Of a stretch of 64,000 bases of DNA, positions 7,788-15,880 are shown piece by piece. Position 1 is the stretch's first letter, and every line of letters begins with the position of its first letter. Below the pieces are notes generated by a model. The model saw only the letters and a program-made list of their open reading frames with translations. It was not told the DNA's origin and searched no databases. The position numbers and the translations under genes were made by a program. The DNA comes from Mycolicibacterium parafortuitum (GTDB lineage Bacteria > Actinomycetota > Actinomycetes > Mycobacteriales > Mycobacteriaceae). The stretch covers positions 62,001-126,000 of the forward strand of contig NZ_MVID01000002.1 of assembly GCF_002086815.1 (NCBI RefSeq). The letters run 5' to 3'.

Positions 7788-7810
7788 CTCGTCAAAGCAT
7801 CATTGACGAG
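7788..7810. promoter_or_regulatory. Perfect palindrome in a divergent promoter
   Basis: CTCGTCAA (7788-7795) and TTGACGAG (7803-7810) are exact reverse complements separated by seven bases, in the gap between the esterase and the SDR. The shape is that of a repressor operator. A smaller ACTAT/ATAGT repeat lies just to its left. Confidence 0.55.
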
Positions 7811-7819
7811 GCCCATTGA

Positions 7820-7835
7820 TGAAGTTAACCTTCAC
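7820..7835. promoter_or_regulatory. Operator-like palindrome shared with 61308-61323
   Basis: TGAAGTTAACCTTCAC differs by one base from the element before the SDR operon at 61271 (TGAAGTTAATCTTCAC in gene orientation). TGAAG and CTTCA are inverted around five bases. It lies 42 bases upstream of the SDR start at 7878, close to the 36 bases at the other site. Confidence 0.6.
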
Positions 7836-7877
7836 ACAGGCGTGCTCAGCACGCCAGGACCGACGGAAGAGGAACAC

Positions 7878-8705
7878 ATGCCACGACTGTCCGACAAGAT
7901 CGCCCTGGTGACCGGCGCCACGACGGTGGAACCCGGTGGGCTGAACATCGGCGGTGCGGCGGCCACGGAACTGGTCGCCGAGGGCGCCCGCGTGGTGCTC
8001 GCCGACATCAACATCGACGGGGCGTCCGCGCTGGCCCGCCGGCTCAACGACAAATACGGCCCCGACGTGGCGATCGCCGTCCACACCGACCTGCGTGACG
8101 AGGCCGCGATCGCGGAACTGGTGGCAACGGCAGTGTCCACTTTCGGCGGATTCAACGTGCTGTTCAACATCGCCGGGGTGTTCCCCGCCGGTGACGGCGA
8201 CGTCGCCACCATGCCGATCGAGGTGTGGGACGACGTGATGGCTGTCAACGTGCGCAGCGCCATGCTCACCACCAAACACTCGCTGCCGCATCTGCGCTCC
8301 GGTGGCGGCTCGATCGTGAACACCGCCTCGACGCACGCGTTCGCCGGCGACACCAGCCTCACCGGTTACGGCGCCACCAAGGCGGCGCTGTTGGCGCTGA
8401 CCAAGTACACGGCGACCCAGTACGGCCGCGAAGGCGTGCGATGCAACGCGGTCTGCCCGGGGACCACGACCACTCCGCCGGCTCAACAACTTCCGGAGAC
8501 GATCAAGGACATCTACCGCAGCCATACCCTCGCACCGGACCTCAACGGTCCGGACGACCTGGCCAAGGTGTATGCGTTCCTCGCCTCCGACGATTCACGT
8601 GGCATCAACGGCGAATCGATCCGGGTCGACGGCGGCCTGCTGGCGCATCAGCCGTTCGTGCCCGACATGAACGCGCTGGGCGCGGCGACCGCCACCTCGC
8701 AGTGA
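7878..8705 (+). CDS. Short-chain dehydrogenase/reductase with a lengthened glycine motif
   Basis: A 275-residue SDR with the catalytic YGATK (Tyr, Lys), Ser in NTAST, and IAGV in place of the usual NAG. The nucleotide-binding loop is unusual: after VTGA come about nine residues (TTVEPGGLN) before IGGAA, where most SDRs have TGxxxGIG. Cofactor binding or preference may therefore differ. The C-terminus has ESIRVDGG. ATG 7878 follows GAAGAGGA. The gene is preceded by two palindromes, one shared with the promoter at 61.3 kb, and ends against a hairpin facing the mce operon. Confidence 0.85.
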   Translation: MPRLSDKIALVTGATTVEPGGLNIGGAAATELVAEGARVVLADINIDGASALARRLNDKYGPDVAIAVHTDLRDEAAIAELVATAVSTFGGFNVLFNIAGVFPAGDGDVATMPIEVWDDVMAVNVRSAMLTTKHSLPHLRSGGGSIVNTASTHAFAGDTSLTGYGATKAALLALTKYTATQYGREGVRCNAVCPGTTTTPPAQQLPETIKDIYRSHTLAPDLNGPDDLAKVYAFLASDDSRGINGESIRVDGGLLAHQPFVPDMNALGAATATSQ

Positions 8706-8715
8706 CGTAGGCCGG

Positions 8716-8747
8716 GTACGGCCGACTGTCAGTCGGGTCGGCCGTAC
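8716..8747. terminator. Hairpin between convergent SDR and mce operon
   Basis: GTACGGCCGAC (8716-8726) and GTCGGCCGTAC (8737-8747) form an 11-bp perfect stem that overlaps the last codons of the CAP gene. There is no T-run, so it may slow or end transcription from both sides without being a classic terminator. Confidence 0.5.
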
Positions 8748-9223
8748 ACGGCGACGACTACCGTTCGATCCAGGCTGTTCTCCGACCAGACCCCGATCTT
8801 GGTGTGCGTGCAGTCGGCCATGATCGCGTGGTAGGCGGGGTTGTAGTACCAGAGGTTGATCAGCTCGATTCCGCTGATCGCCAGCGCCGGGTGGATCGCC
8901 ACCGTTTGGGCCACAGTGCCGCGGAAGCCCGCGGCTTCGGCACGTTGCTGCGGGGTGGACCCGTCAGATCCGTTGTCACCGAACAGACCTCGGTTGCCCA
9001 TCAGATCGCGGGCATGCCACTCGGCGGCCTGCAGCAGCTGCGGGCTGACGTTGAGCTCGTTCTCGCAGTCGGCTTGCCGCTGAATGGCATAGACGTTCTC
9101 GACCACGCTGCTGTTGAATCGTCGGTTGTCCGCGTGTGCGGTGGGCGCGACGGCACCCGCGGCCAAAGGTAGGCAGGCCGAGGCGGCCAGGGCAGCCGCA
9201 CGCCGGCGGTTCACTCGAATCAC
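8729..9223 (-). CDS. Secreted CAP-domain (SCP-like) protein at the end of the mce operon
   Basis: A 164-residue exported protein. Residues 1-31 are a signal peptide ending in AHA-D. The rest is a small CAP/SCP-like domain: VENVYAIQRQADC, LLQAAEWHARDLM with the conserved His, and a C-terminal strand VVVAVYGRPD. Two cysteines may pair. CAP domains are often lipid-binding or adhesive, and no specific role is shown here. GTG 9223 follows GAGGAAACC, and the gene begins only seven bases after the DUF732 stop. It is the last of twelve genes in the same direction, which suggests a surface function linked to Mce transport. Confidence 0.82.
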   Translation of the reverse strand: MIRVNRRRAAALAASACLPLAAGAVAPTAHADNRRFNSSVVENVYAIQRQADCENELNVSPQLLQAAEWHARDLMGNRGLFGDNGSDGSTPQQRAEAAGFRGTVAQTVAIHPALAISGIELINLWYYNPAYHAIMADCTHTKIGVWSENSLDRTVVVAVYGRPD

Positions 9224-9230
9224 GGTTTCC

Positions 9231-9626
9231 TCATTCGCCGTTCGCAGGGGCAGGGGCCGGCGGGCGGTAACCGCCGGCCGAGGTACGCAGCGCGTTGATG
9301 GATACCGGGCACAGGTTGTCGGCCGCCTGCCCGATCAGATACGAGGCGTGGAACTCGTCGGACGTCCGGAAGTCGGACTTCACGTCGGCCATCAACTCGC
9401 CGTAGGTGCGGCCCTGGGCGAGTTTGTGGCAGATACCGTTTCCGTACGCGAGCGCGTCATCGGGCCCGGCGAAGCCGTAGCCCGGCCACACAGTCACGTT
9501 CACCAGGTAGGCGACGGTGTCGGCGTGGGCCTGCGGCGGGGCCACGGTCGCGAACATCGCCGACGGTACCGCCAGGAGGGCGGCCGCCGGCCGGATCAGA
9601 TGGGTTCGAATCCCGCGATGAGCCAT
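9231..9626 (-). CDS. Secreted DUF732-family protein in the mce operon
   Basis: A 131-residue protein with a signal peptide (residues 1-36, cleavage near AHA-D) and the DUF732 pattern: a first cysteine in NGICHKLAQG, YLIGQAADNLCP as second conserved block, and a proline-rich end (YRPPAPAPANG). Function is unknown; the family is abundant in mycobacterial secretomes. ATG 9626 lies inside the 3' end of the upstream Mce-associated gene (31-base overlap), so translation is coupled. Confidence 0.82.
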   Translation of the reverse strand: MAHRGIRTHLIRPAAALLAVPSAMFATVAPPQAHADTVAYLVNVTVWPGYGFAGPDDALAYGNGICHKLAQGRTYGELMADVKSDFRTSDEFHASYLIGQAADNLCPVSINALRTSAGGYRPPAPAPANGE

Positions 9627-10198
9627 CTGTCTCCGACCTTCTGCATATCGACGTGGGCACTGGACTGCGTATCGGTGGGTGCTTCGGTACCCACCGTCGT
9701 CGTCTGGTTGATGTACACCAGAACCCGAGCCCGGTCACCGTCCGCGGAGATCACTGCTGCCGCGGGCACCGCGGCCTCCGCCGAGATCCGTTGCTCCTCG
9801 GCTCCGGGTGCGACGACGTCGTTGATCAGCGTGGTGTACTCCGTGCGGAAGTCACCGGTCATACGTTCGGCGGCGGCGGTCAGATCCTCCCGCACGCGGT
9901 CGGGCCGGTAGGACAGCATCGCCACGACCCCTTCCGTGGCGGCCGCCACCGGTGCCGCGGCGACGCCGCCCGACGGCGCCGCCTCCGAATCGAGCTGCCA
10001 TTTCAGGAATCCCACGCCGAGTGCGGTCGCCACCACGAGCAGCGGCAAAACCAGGTAGACGACCCACCGGAGCACTGCGGGACCCCGGGCAGGCGCAGCG
10101 GGCGGGGCCCCGTCGTCGGGGGCTGTTGCCGGGGGGCTGTCGGCGAGCGCCAGATCGCTCACGGTGTCGTCTCCGATCTCATCGATACGTGGCGTCAT
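9596..10198 (-). CDS. Mce-associated membrane protein (second)
   Basis: A 200-residue protein with a proline/alanine-rich cytoplasmic N-terminus, one transmembrane helix at about residues 43-65 (VVYLVLPLLVVATALGVGF) and an extracytoplasmic domain ending in a VGDRWLIAGF-type strand. This is the design of Mas proteins, which are encoded after mceF and thought to stabilise Mce complexes. ATG 10198 overlaps the previous stop (ATGA). It has little sequence in common with the other Mas protein but the same topology. Confidence 0.85.
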   Translation of the reverse strand: MTPRIDEIGDDTVSDLALADSPPATAPDDGAPPAAPARGPAVLRWVVYLVLPLLVVATALGVGFLKWQLDSEAAPSGGVAAAPVAAATEGVVAMLSYRPDRVREDLTAAAERMTGDFRTEYTTLINDVVAPGAEEQRISAEAAVPAAAVISADGDRARVLVYINQTTTVGTEAPTDTQSSAHVDMQKVGDRWLIAGFEPI

Positions 10199-10734
10199 GA
10201 GACGAACTGCACGTCGGACACCCGTGCGCTGTCGCCGCTCTGTTGCACGCCGATGCGCATCCGCCACACCGTCGGGACCTGTTCCGGCGCTTCGTCACTT
10301 GACATCTGCACCGACATGACGACCAGCACCTTTGCGGTGTCACCCTCGTGCGATTCCAGGGCCGCCGAGGTCACGGAGCCGTGAGATGCGGACCGGGCCT
10401 GCCGGACGACCTCGGCGAACGACTCCGCCCGCTTCTGGAAGTCGTCGTGGAACGCCCCGGTCGAGGTATCCAGGATCCGCTTGATGTCCTCGTCGACGGT
10501 CGCGTGACGAATGGTGGTCAGGTTGATCGCGCCTTGGCGTGCGGTCTCGACGAAGCGGCTCTGCTGAGCCGATTCCCTGCGCTCGTCGACCAACCGATAC
10601 CCCATCCAGCCGCCGAGACCGGCCAGTGCCACGAACGCCACCGCGCACAGCGCCGCAACCCAGTGCAGCCCCGAAAAGCGTCGCGGCACAACCGGAGTCA
10701 TCTTCCCTGCGGGGGGATCATCATGCTCTGCCAT
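10195..10734 (-). CDS. Mce-associated membrane protein (first)
   Basis: A 179-residue single-pass membrane protein: short cytoplasmic N-terminus, transmembrane helix at about residues 25-47 (VAALCAVAFVALAGLGGWMGY), then a helical stretch (FVETARQGAINLTTI) and a beta-rich domain as in Mas/SnoaL-like Mce-associated proteins. ATG 10734 lies inside mceF, a 37-base overlap, so synthesis is coupled to the importer. Confidence 0.85.
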   Translation of the reverse strand: MAEHDDPPAGKMTPVVPRRFSGLHWVAALCAVAFVALAGLGGWMGYRLVDERRESAQQSRFVETARQGAINLTTIRHATVDEDIKRILDTSTGAFHDDFQKRAESFAEVVRQARSASHGSVTSAALESHEGDTAKVLVVMSVQMSSDEAPEQVPTVWRMRIGVQQSGDSARVSDVQFVS

Positions 10735-12134
10735 GTCCTGCCTTCTGCCTGGGGCGCCAGATCCGCCTGGGTGTAGATGTTGCCGTCCGGCGCCACGTAC
10801 TCACCGGTCGCGGGGTCGTACTCAGCCACCGCGATCGGTCCGGGGTGCGGTGCCGCCGCAGGTGGCGGCGGCAGCTGCGGGATGTCCTGGCCCGACAGCG
10901 TCGCGTTCGGATCGCCCTTCCAGTTGAACCCGTCGTTGAGCGGCACGTACTCCTCGTCGCTCTCGCACATCTTCACCGTCGGAGCCCGCTTGCCCGGCCG
11001 GGTGATGCACGGGTAGTTCCGGTTGCCGCGCACCACATTCCACGAGTCCTGCGGTATCCGGCAGTACAGGTCACCCGGCGGCAGGTCCGCCGACGTCTCG
11101 ACGCTCGGAGCCAGCTGCTGATCCACCGGCAGGAAGCCCGTCGTGCATGGTGGCGGCAGGTTCAGGTTCAGGTTGAAGCTCACGTACAGCCCGGGTGATT
11201 TGCGCTTGGAATCCTTGTTGGCCAGCAGCGCGCCCTGCAGTCCGGCGACGAGTTGCGGTTCCAGGACCAGTATCTGCTCGATGGCCGGCTGATAGACCAC
11301 CGCAACTTCGCCGACGCTGACCAGGTTGGCCAGCAGCACGGGCAGGGTCGGCTTGAGTCGATCGAAGAGCTGACGGCCTTCCTCGGCCGCGTCACCGCCG
11401 CGTTCGATCAGTCCCGCCACGGCGGGGTCGGCATCGCGGACCTGACTGGTCAGGTCGGCGAGGTGGGAGGCCCACGCATTGATCGAATCCGCCGTCTGCG
11501 CTTGCGAATCCATCAACGGCTTGGCGTCGTCGATCAACGTCAACACCGAGTCCAGGTTGGCGCGCGCGTCCGAGGCGAGCTGCGTGGAACCACGCACGAT
11601 CCGGGACAGCTCCGGGCCCAGACCGCCCACCGCGGCGTAGCTTTCGTCGACCACGGTCTTGACGTTGTCGCCGGGGATCGCCTGGATACCGCGGTTCGCC
11701 GCGTCGAGAAGCGCGTTGATCGGCGGCGGCGTCGTCGCACGATCGACAGGGATGACGTCGCCGTTCTTCAGTGGTGGCGCGTCGGCGGTCCGGGGAACCA
11801 GCGCCACGTACTGCTCGCCGATCGCCGATGTGCTGTGCACCTCTGCGGTCAGGTCCGACGGGATGTCGGTGCCCGACTGCAGCGACATCACCGCCTGCAC
11901 TCCGCCGTCGTCGGTCAGCCGCACCTCCGTGACACGGCCGACCCTGGTGCCGCGATAGCTGACGTTGGCCGTCGCGTACAGGCCGGCGGCCTGCGGAAGA
12001 TCGACGATCACGGTGTACTGCCCGATCCCCAACATCGCCGGCACCTTGATGTACCCGAACGCCATGATGCTGCCCGCGACGAGTGCCACCGCCGCGAAGA
12101 CCACCAGCTGCAGTTTGATCCGCTTGGTCAGCAT
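10698..12134 (-). CDS. mceF: MceF, Mce-family lipid importer subunit
   Basis: A 478-residue Mce protein. An N-terminal transmembrane helix (about residues 8-30) is followed by the MlaD/Mce beta-barrel domain (about 38-115) and a long helical region that should form the periplasmic tunnel. The C-terminal tail is Pro/Asp-rich and holds four cysteines (PPPCTTGF, LYCRIP, YPCITR, KMCESDEE) likely in disulfides. Mce proteins A-F assemble into a heterohexamer that carries lipids across the envelope. ATG 12134 lies one base after the mceE stop. The shared ATPase (MceG) is not in the window. Confidence 0.93.
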   Translation of the reverse strand: MLTKRIKLQLVVFAAVALVAGSIMAFGYIKVPAMLGIGQYTVIVDLPQAAGLYATANVSYRGTRVGRVTEVRLTDDGGVQAVMSLQSGTDIPSDLTAEVHSTSAIGEQYVALVPRTADAPPLKNGDVIPVDRATTPPPINALLDAANRGIQAIPGDNVKTVVDESYAAVGGLGPELSRIVRGSTQLASDARANLDSVLTLIDDAKPLMDSQAQTADSINAWASHLADLTSQVRDADPAVAGLIERGGDAAEEGRQLFDRLKPTLPVLLANLVSVGEVAVVYQPAIEQILVLEPQLVAGLQGALLANKDSKRKSPGLYVSFNLNLNLPPPCTTGFLPVDQQLAPSVETSADLPPGDLYCRIPQDSWNVVRGNRNYPCITRPGKRAPTVKMCESDEEYVPLNDGFNWKGDPNATLSGQDIPQLPPPPAAAPHPGPIAVAEYDPATGEYVAPDGNIYTQADLAPQAEGRTWQSMMIPPQGR

Positions 12135-12135
12135 G

Positions 12136-13281
12136 TCAGCGCCCCTGGTCGAATCGGTACGGCGCGATCAGTGGATTGCCTGCGGTGTACGGACTGGGTA
12201 CCTGACCGATCGTTCTGCCCCACTGCATCTCCAATTCGGTGAGGTCGCCTTCGAACCGTGTGCCGTTGAGCAGACCGTCGCCGAGCCGGCTCAGCGTCAG
12301 GTCGAAGATCACGTCGGTGTTCAGATAGTCGCCGCGGACCACCTTGTCGACGCTCTCGATGGGCCACGGGAAGGTGGTCAACAGGCTCAGCGAGCGCGTC
12401 ATGGCCGGTCCCGCGTCGGCGAGTGATCCGAGCACCGGTCCGAGGGCTTTGATCTCGGAGACGAGGTTCTGCTTGGTCTGGTTGACCGCATCGGCGGTCA
12501 ACGCGCTGAACTTGCCGAACCCGTCCACCGCCTCGACGAGGTTCTCCCGCTGATCGCTGAGCACCTTCACCGCGTCGGGAAGCGTCCGGAGCGCGTTGTC
12601 GAGTACCGGTTGCTGGTCCGCCAGCTGCCCCACCAGGCTGTTGAAACTCTCCGAAGCGTCGATGATGTCACCGGTCTGGGCGTTGAGCCGGCCGACGAAC
12701 TGGTCCGTCTGCTCGATCAGGCTGCGCAGGTCGCTCTCCCGGCCGGCGAACGCGGTGGCCAATGCTGCCGTGATGTCCTGCAGCTGGCCGACCCCACCAC
12801 CGTTGAGCAACAACGACAACGCCGCCAGCGTCTGGTCGGTGCTCGGGTAGGACGAGCCGGAGTCCAGCGGGATCAGCGATCCGTCGACCAGCTTGCCGCT
12901 CGGCGCGACATCCGTCGGTTCGGCCAGCTCCACATGCAGCGAGCCGAGCAGGCTGGTCTGACCGACGACCGCGGTCGCATTGGCAGGCAGTTCGACATCG
13001 CCGTTGAGCCGGATCGTGACCAGCGCGTGCCACCCCTGGCGCTCGATCTTGGTGATCGTCCCCACGTTGACGTCGCCCACCCGCACGCGCGAGTTGGGCT
13101 CGATGGTCCCGACGTCGGGCAGTTGGGCCTGCACCACGTAGGAACCGTCCCCGCCGCCTTCGGTGCCGGGCATCGGCAGCGAGTTGAGGCCCCGCCACTG
13201 ACATCCGGTCAGCACGGTCATCGCGACGATCGCGGTGGCGCCGATCTTCCTGCCACGACCGGCCTTACGCAGTGAAGCCAT
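12136..13281 (-). CDS. mceE: MceE, lipoprotein subunit of the Mce importer
   Basis: A 381-residue lipoprotein-type Mce protein (LprK/LprN class). The signal sequence ends in a VLTGC lipobox (Cys about residue 27). The Mce domain follows (YVVQAQLPDVGTI... HVELAEP, about residues 49-130) and then the helical tunnel-forming region. ATG 13281 has GGGAGGG five bases upstream, preferred over GTG 13287 which would overlap the mceD stop. A lipid-anchored MceE in fifth place is typical of mycobacterial mce operons. Confidence 0.93.
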   Translation of the reverse strand: MASLRKAGRGRKIGATAIVAMTVLTGCQWRGLNSLPMPGTEGGGDGSYVVQAQLPDVGTIEPNSRVRVGDVNVGTITKIERQGWHALVTIRLNGDVELPANATAVVGQTSLLGSLHVELAEPTDVAPSGKLVDGSLIPLDSGSSYPSTDQTLAALSLLLNGGGVGQLQDITAALATAFAGRESDLRSLIEQTDQFVGRLNAQTGDIIDASESFNSLVGQLADQQPVLDNALRTLPDAVKVLSDQRENLVEAVDGFGKFSALTADAVNQTKQNLVSEIKALGPVLGSLADAGPAMTRSLSLLTTFPWPIESVDKVVRGDYLNTDVIFDLTLSRLGDGLLNGTRFEGDLTELEMQWGRTIGQVPSPYTAGNPLIAPYRFDQGR

Positions 13282-13283
13282 CG

Positions 13284-14585
13284 TCACCCTCCCGATCCGG
13301 GCAGCAGGAGTCCGGGAAGACCCGCGGCGGGATCTGCGACGAGCGCCGGTGCGGGCGCGGCGGGCGCGGCGGGCGCGGCGGGCGCGGCGGGCGCGGCGGG
13401 CGCCGGCTGCGGTGGGATGTAGTCGGGTCGCAGTCTGTCCTCGCTGTAGGTCAACTCGTTGGGTCGCGCCGACTGACCGACGAACAGGTTCTCGCCCAGC
13501 GGCGGGAAGTTGATCTGACGGTTCTTGACGATCGGTGCCAGGTACTGCGCGCACAACTTCGACGAGAACTCCCCGTTGAGCCGCGACGCCGCTTCCACCG
13601 AGCCGCACAGGAACTGAATCGGGTCGGCCAGGTTGTTGACCGCGAGCATGCCCGTCAGGGCGGCCTGTGACGGCTGGTAGACGTTGGCGAAGTTCTGCGC
13701 GGCGTTCGGGAACGCGTGCAACGCCTGCTTGATGCCGTCGAGGTTGCTGTTGACCGCCGACGAGATCGCAGCCAGTTTGTCGGTCGCGATTCCGGCCGCC
13801 TCCCGGTTGTCCCTCACGAATTGAGTGGCCTCGCCGACGACGAGATTGAGGTCGTCGATCGCGTCCCCGACCGCACCGGGATCATCGGCGAGAAGCCCCG
13901 TGACCGCGGACATGTTGCGGTTGAGCGCAGCGAGAAGATCGGAACTGTCCTCCAGTGCGGAGACCACGACGGCCAGGTTGCGCAGCGTCGCGAACGTGTC
14001 GTCACTGTGATCGCCCAGCGCCGACAGTGCCCTCGACATCGACGTGACGGTCTCGCGGATATCCGCGCCCTGCCCACGCAGGTTGTCGGCGGCGGTGTTG
14101 ACGAACTCACCGAGCGTGCTCACCCCTCCCGGCTGGGTGGGTTGAAGCGCATTCGTCAGCTTCTCCAATTGGGTTCGCAGATCGTCCCATTCCAGCGGCA
14201 CCGCGGTGCGCGCCTGCGGGATCACCGCTCCGGTGTCCAGCGCCGGGCCGGTCTCGTATACCGGCGTGAGCTGAATGGCCCGCGCCGTCACCAGCTGTGG
14301 CGACACGATCACGGCCTTCGCGTCCGCGGGCACCTTGTGCTTGCCGTCGACCCAGAACGTCACCTTGACGCGCTGGGGCTCCGGCTCGATGGTCTCGACG
14401 GCGCCCACCGGAACACCGAGGATGCGCACCTCGTCTCCGGTGAAGAGACCGTTGCTGTTGTCGAAGTACGCGGTGAGCTGCGTGCGGCCGACGTGGTTGA
14501 CCGCGCGCATCACCAGCACACCGCCGATCACGACCACCACGATGAGCGCGACCACCAGACCGGTGCGGAGCGGGAACTTTCGCAT
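13284..14585 (-). CDS. mceD: MceD, Mce-family lipid importer subunit
   Basis: A 433-residue Mce protein: transmembrane helix at about residues 9-27, Mce domain to about 110, then a helical segment with repeated heptads. Two cysteines (FLCGSVEA and KLCAQYL) are conserved in the family. The C-terminal tail is a Pro-Ala-Ala repeat encoded by a nine-base tandem repeat (13353-13397), followed by a Pro/Gly-rich end. ATG 14585 overlaps the mceC stop by one base and has GGAGG six bases upstream. Confidence 0.92.
   Translation of the reverse strand: MRKFPLRTGLVVALIVVVVIGGVLVMRAVNHVGRTQLTAYFDNSNGLFTGDEVRILGVPVGAVETIEPEPQRVKVTFWVDGKHKVPADAKAVIVSPQLVTARAIQLTPVYETGPALDTGAVIPQARTAVPLEWDDLRTQLEKLTNALQPTQPGGVSTLGEFVNTAADNLRGQGADIRETVTSMSRALSALGDHSDDTFATLRNLAVVVSALEDSSDLLAALNRNMSAVTGLLADDPGAVGDAIDDLNLVVGEATQFVRDNREAAGIATDKLAAISSAVNSNLDGIKQALHAFPNAAQNFANVYQPSQAALTGMLAVNNLADPIQFLCGSVEAASRLNGEFSSKLCAQYLAPIVKNRQINFPPLGENLFVGQSARPNELTYSEDRLRPDYIPPQPAPAAPAAPAAPAAPAAPAPALVADPAAGLPGLLLPGSGG
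13353..13397. repeat. Nine-base tandem repeat coding the MceD Pro-Ala-Ala tail
   Basis: Five perfect copies of GGGCGCGGC run head to tail inside mceD and encode PAA units on the minus strand. The number of units may vary between strains by slippage without changing the frame. Confidence 0.9.
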
Positions 14586-15880
14586 CACTGACCTCCGCCT
14601 GCGGGTGCGGTCACCGGGTCAGAGACCGGTGGCGGGGTGGGCAGCTTCGACGGCTGCTGTCCCTCCGGCCACAGCGCCGGCGGTCCCGGGGCCGGGCCGC
14701 CCGGGGCGGGCGCCTGTTCGGGCTCACGGTAGGGGTACCGCGGATCTGCGGGATTGCCGGTGATCGCGTCGGGCAGCGTCACGTGCGGCGGTCCCCCCTG
14801 GCCGGTCCGCGGGAACGGAACCGGCAGCGCCGGCGTGGCGGGCTGGCCGGTCTGGGGATCGGAAAGTTGCGACGGGGCAAGCACATTGGGATCCAGGCCG
14901 AGGTCGGAGAACGCGGAATCGATGAACGGCTGCACCAACTGGCCGGGCAGGTTGGCCAGATATGCCTTGAAGAACGGTCCCGAGCCGACCGCGTCACCGA
15001 GGGACATCGTGTACTGGTTCAGATACTTGATGGCGAGCATGACCCGGTCCTTGCGGTTGTCGACGATCGTCAACACCCCGTTGAGCTTGTCCAGAGCAGG
15101 GCGCATCTGAGCACGGTTGGTCTCGATGAACGCGGACAGCTGCTGGGCGAAGACCGACAGGTTTCGCGAGATCTGTTCCAGCGCCGCACTTTGGTTGCGC
15201 AGCTCACGCAGCAGGGCATTGCTGTTGGCGACCAGCTCGGCGACCTCGTCGGCACGGTCCGACAACACCTCGGTGGCCTTGCTGGCGTTGCTCAACAGGT
15301 TTCGCAGCTGTGTGTCGCGCTCCCCCAGCGTCTGGGAGAACCGGCCCACACCCTCGACGGCGGCCTTCAACTCGGGTGGGGTGTCCTGGAAGGTCTGGGC
15401 CAGCGTGGACAGCGCGTCGGACACGGTGTCGGTGTTCAGTCCACTGATGGTCGCGGACAGATCTCCGAGTGCATCCGGCAGCTGGTAGGGCGACCTGGTC
15501 CGCTCGATCGGGATGGCCGAGTTCAGGTCGCCCTCCCCGCGCGGCGTCACCTCAAGGACTTTCGATCCGAGCAGGCTCTTCGTCCGGATGTGGGCCTCGG
15601 TGAGATCGCCGAGACGGACATCGTCGCTGACGTCGAAGTCCACCCTCACCTGGGTGCCGTCCAGTTCGATGGCGGACACCTGGCCGACCCGAAAGCCTGC
15701 CACCTGAACCGGCGCGCCCGCGCGCAGGCCGCCGGCCTCGGCGAAGTAGGCCGAGTGCTCGTCGGCGGAGCTCACGAACGGCAGCTTGTCGTACTGCAGC
15801 GCGATGACAGCCACACCCGCGGTGAGCGCCATTCCCGCTACCCCGATGACGAACGGGTTGCGTTCGGCGAAAGGTTTCAT
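14585..15880 (-). CDS. mceC: MceC, Mce-family lipid importer subunit
   Basis: A 431-residue Mce protein with an N-terminal transmembrane helix (about residues 10-30), Mce domain (AYFAEAGGLRAGAPVQVAGF... VLEVTP, about 44-115) and a long alpha-helical tunnel region. The last 100 residues are rich in Pro, Gly and Gln, as usual in MceC. I took ATG 15880 because it overlaps the mceB stop (ATGA); GTG 15892 is the alternative. Confidence 0.92.
   Translation of the reverse strand: MKPFAERNPFVIGVAGMALTAGVAVIALQYDKLPFVSSADEHSAYFAEAGGLRAGAPVQVAGFRVGQVSAIELDGTQVRVDFDVSDDVRLGDLTEAHIRTKSLLGSKVLEVTPRGEGDLNSAIPIERTRSPYQLPDALGDLSATISGLNTDTVSDALSTLAQTFQDTPPELKAAVEGVGRFSQTLGERDTQLRNLLSNASKATEVLSDRADEVAELVANSNALLRELRNQSAALEQISRNLSVFAQQLSAFIETNRAQMRPALDKLNGVLTIVDNRKDRVMLAIKYLNQYTMSLGDAVGSGPFFKAYLANLPGQLVQPFIDSAFSDLGLDPNVLAPSQLSDPQTGQPATPALPVPFPRTGQGGPPHVTLPDAITGNPADPRYPYREPEQAPAPGGPAPGPPALWPEGQQPSKLPTPPPVSDPVTAPAGGGQ

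Noticed and set aside
13353..13397. Short regular repeats that could suggest a CRISPR array
   Set aside because: Nine-base units without spacers, inside mceD and in frame; a coding Pro-Ala-Ala repeat.
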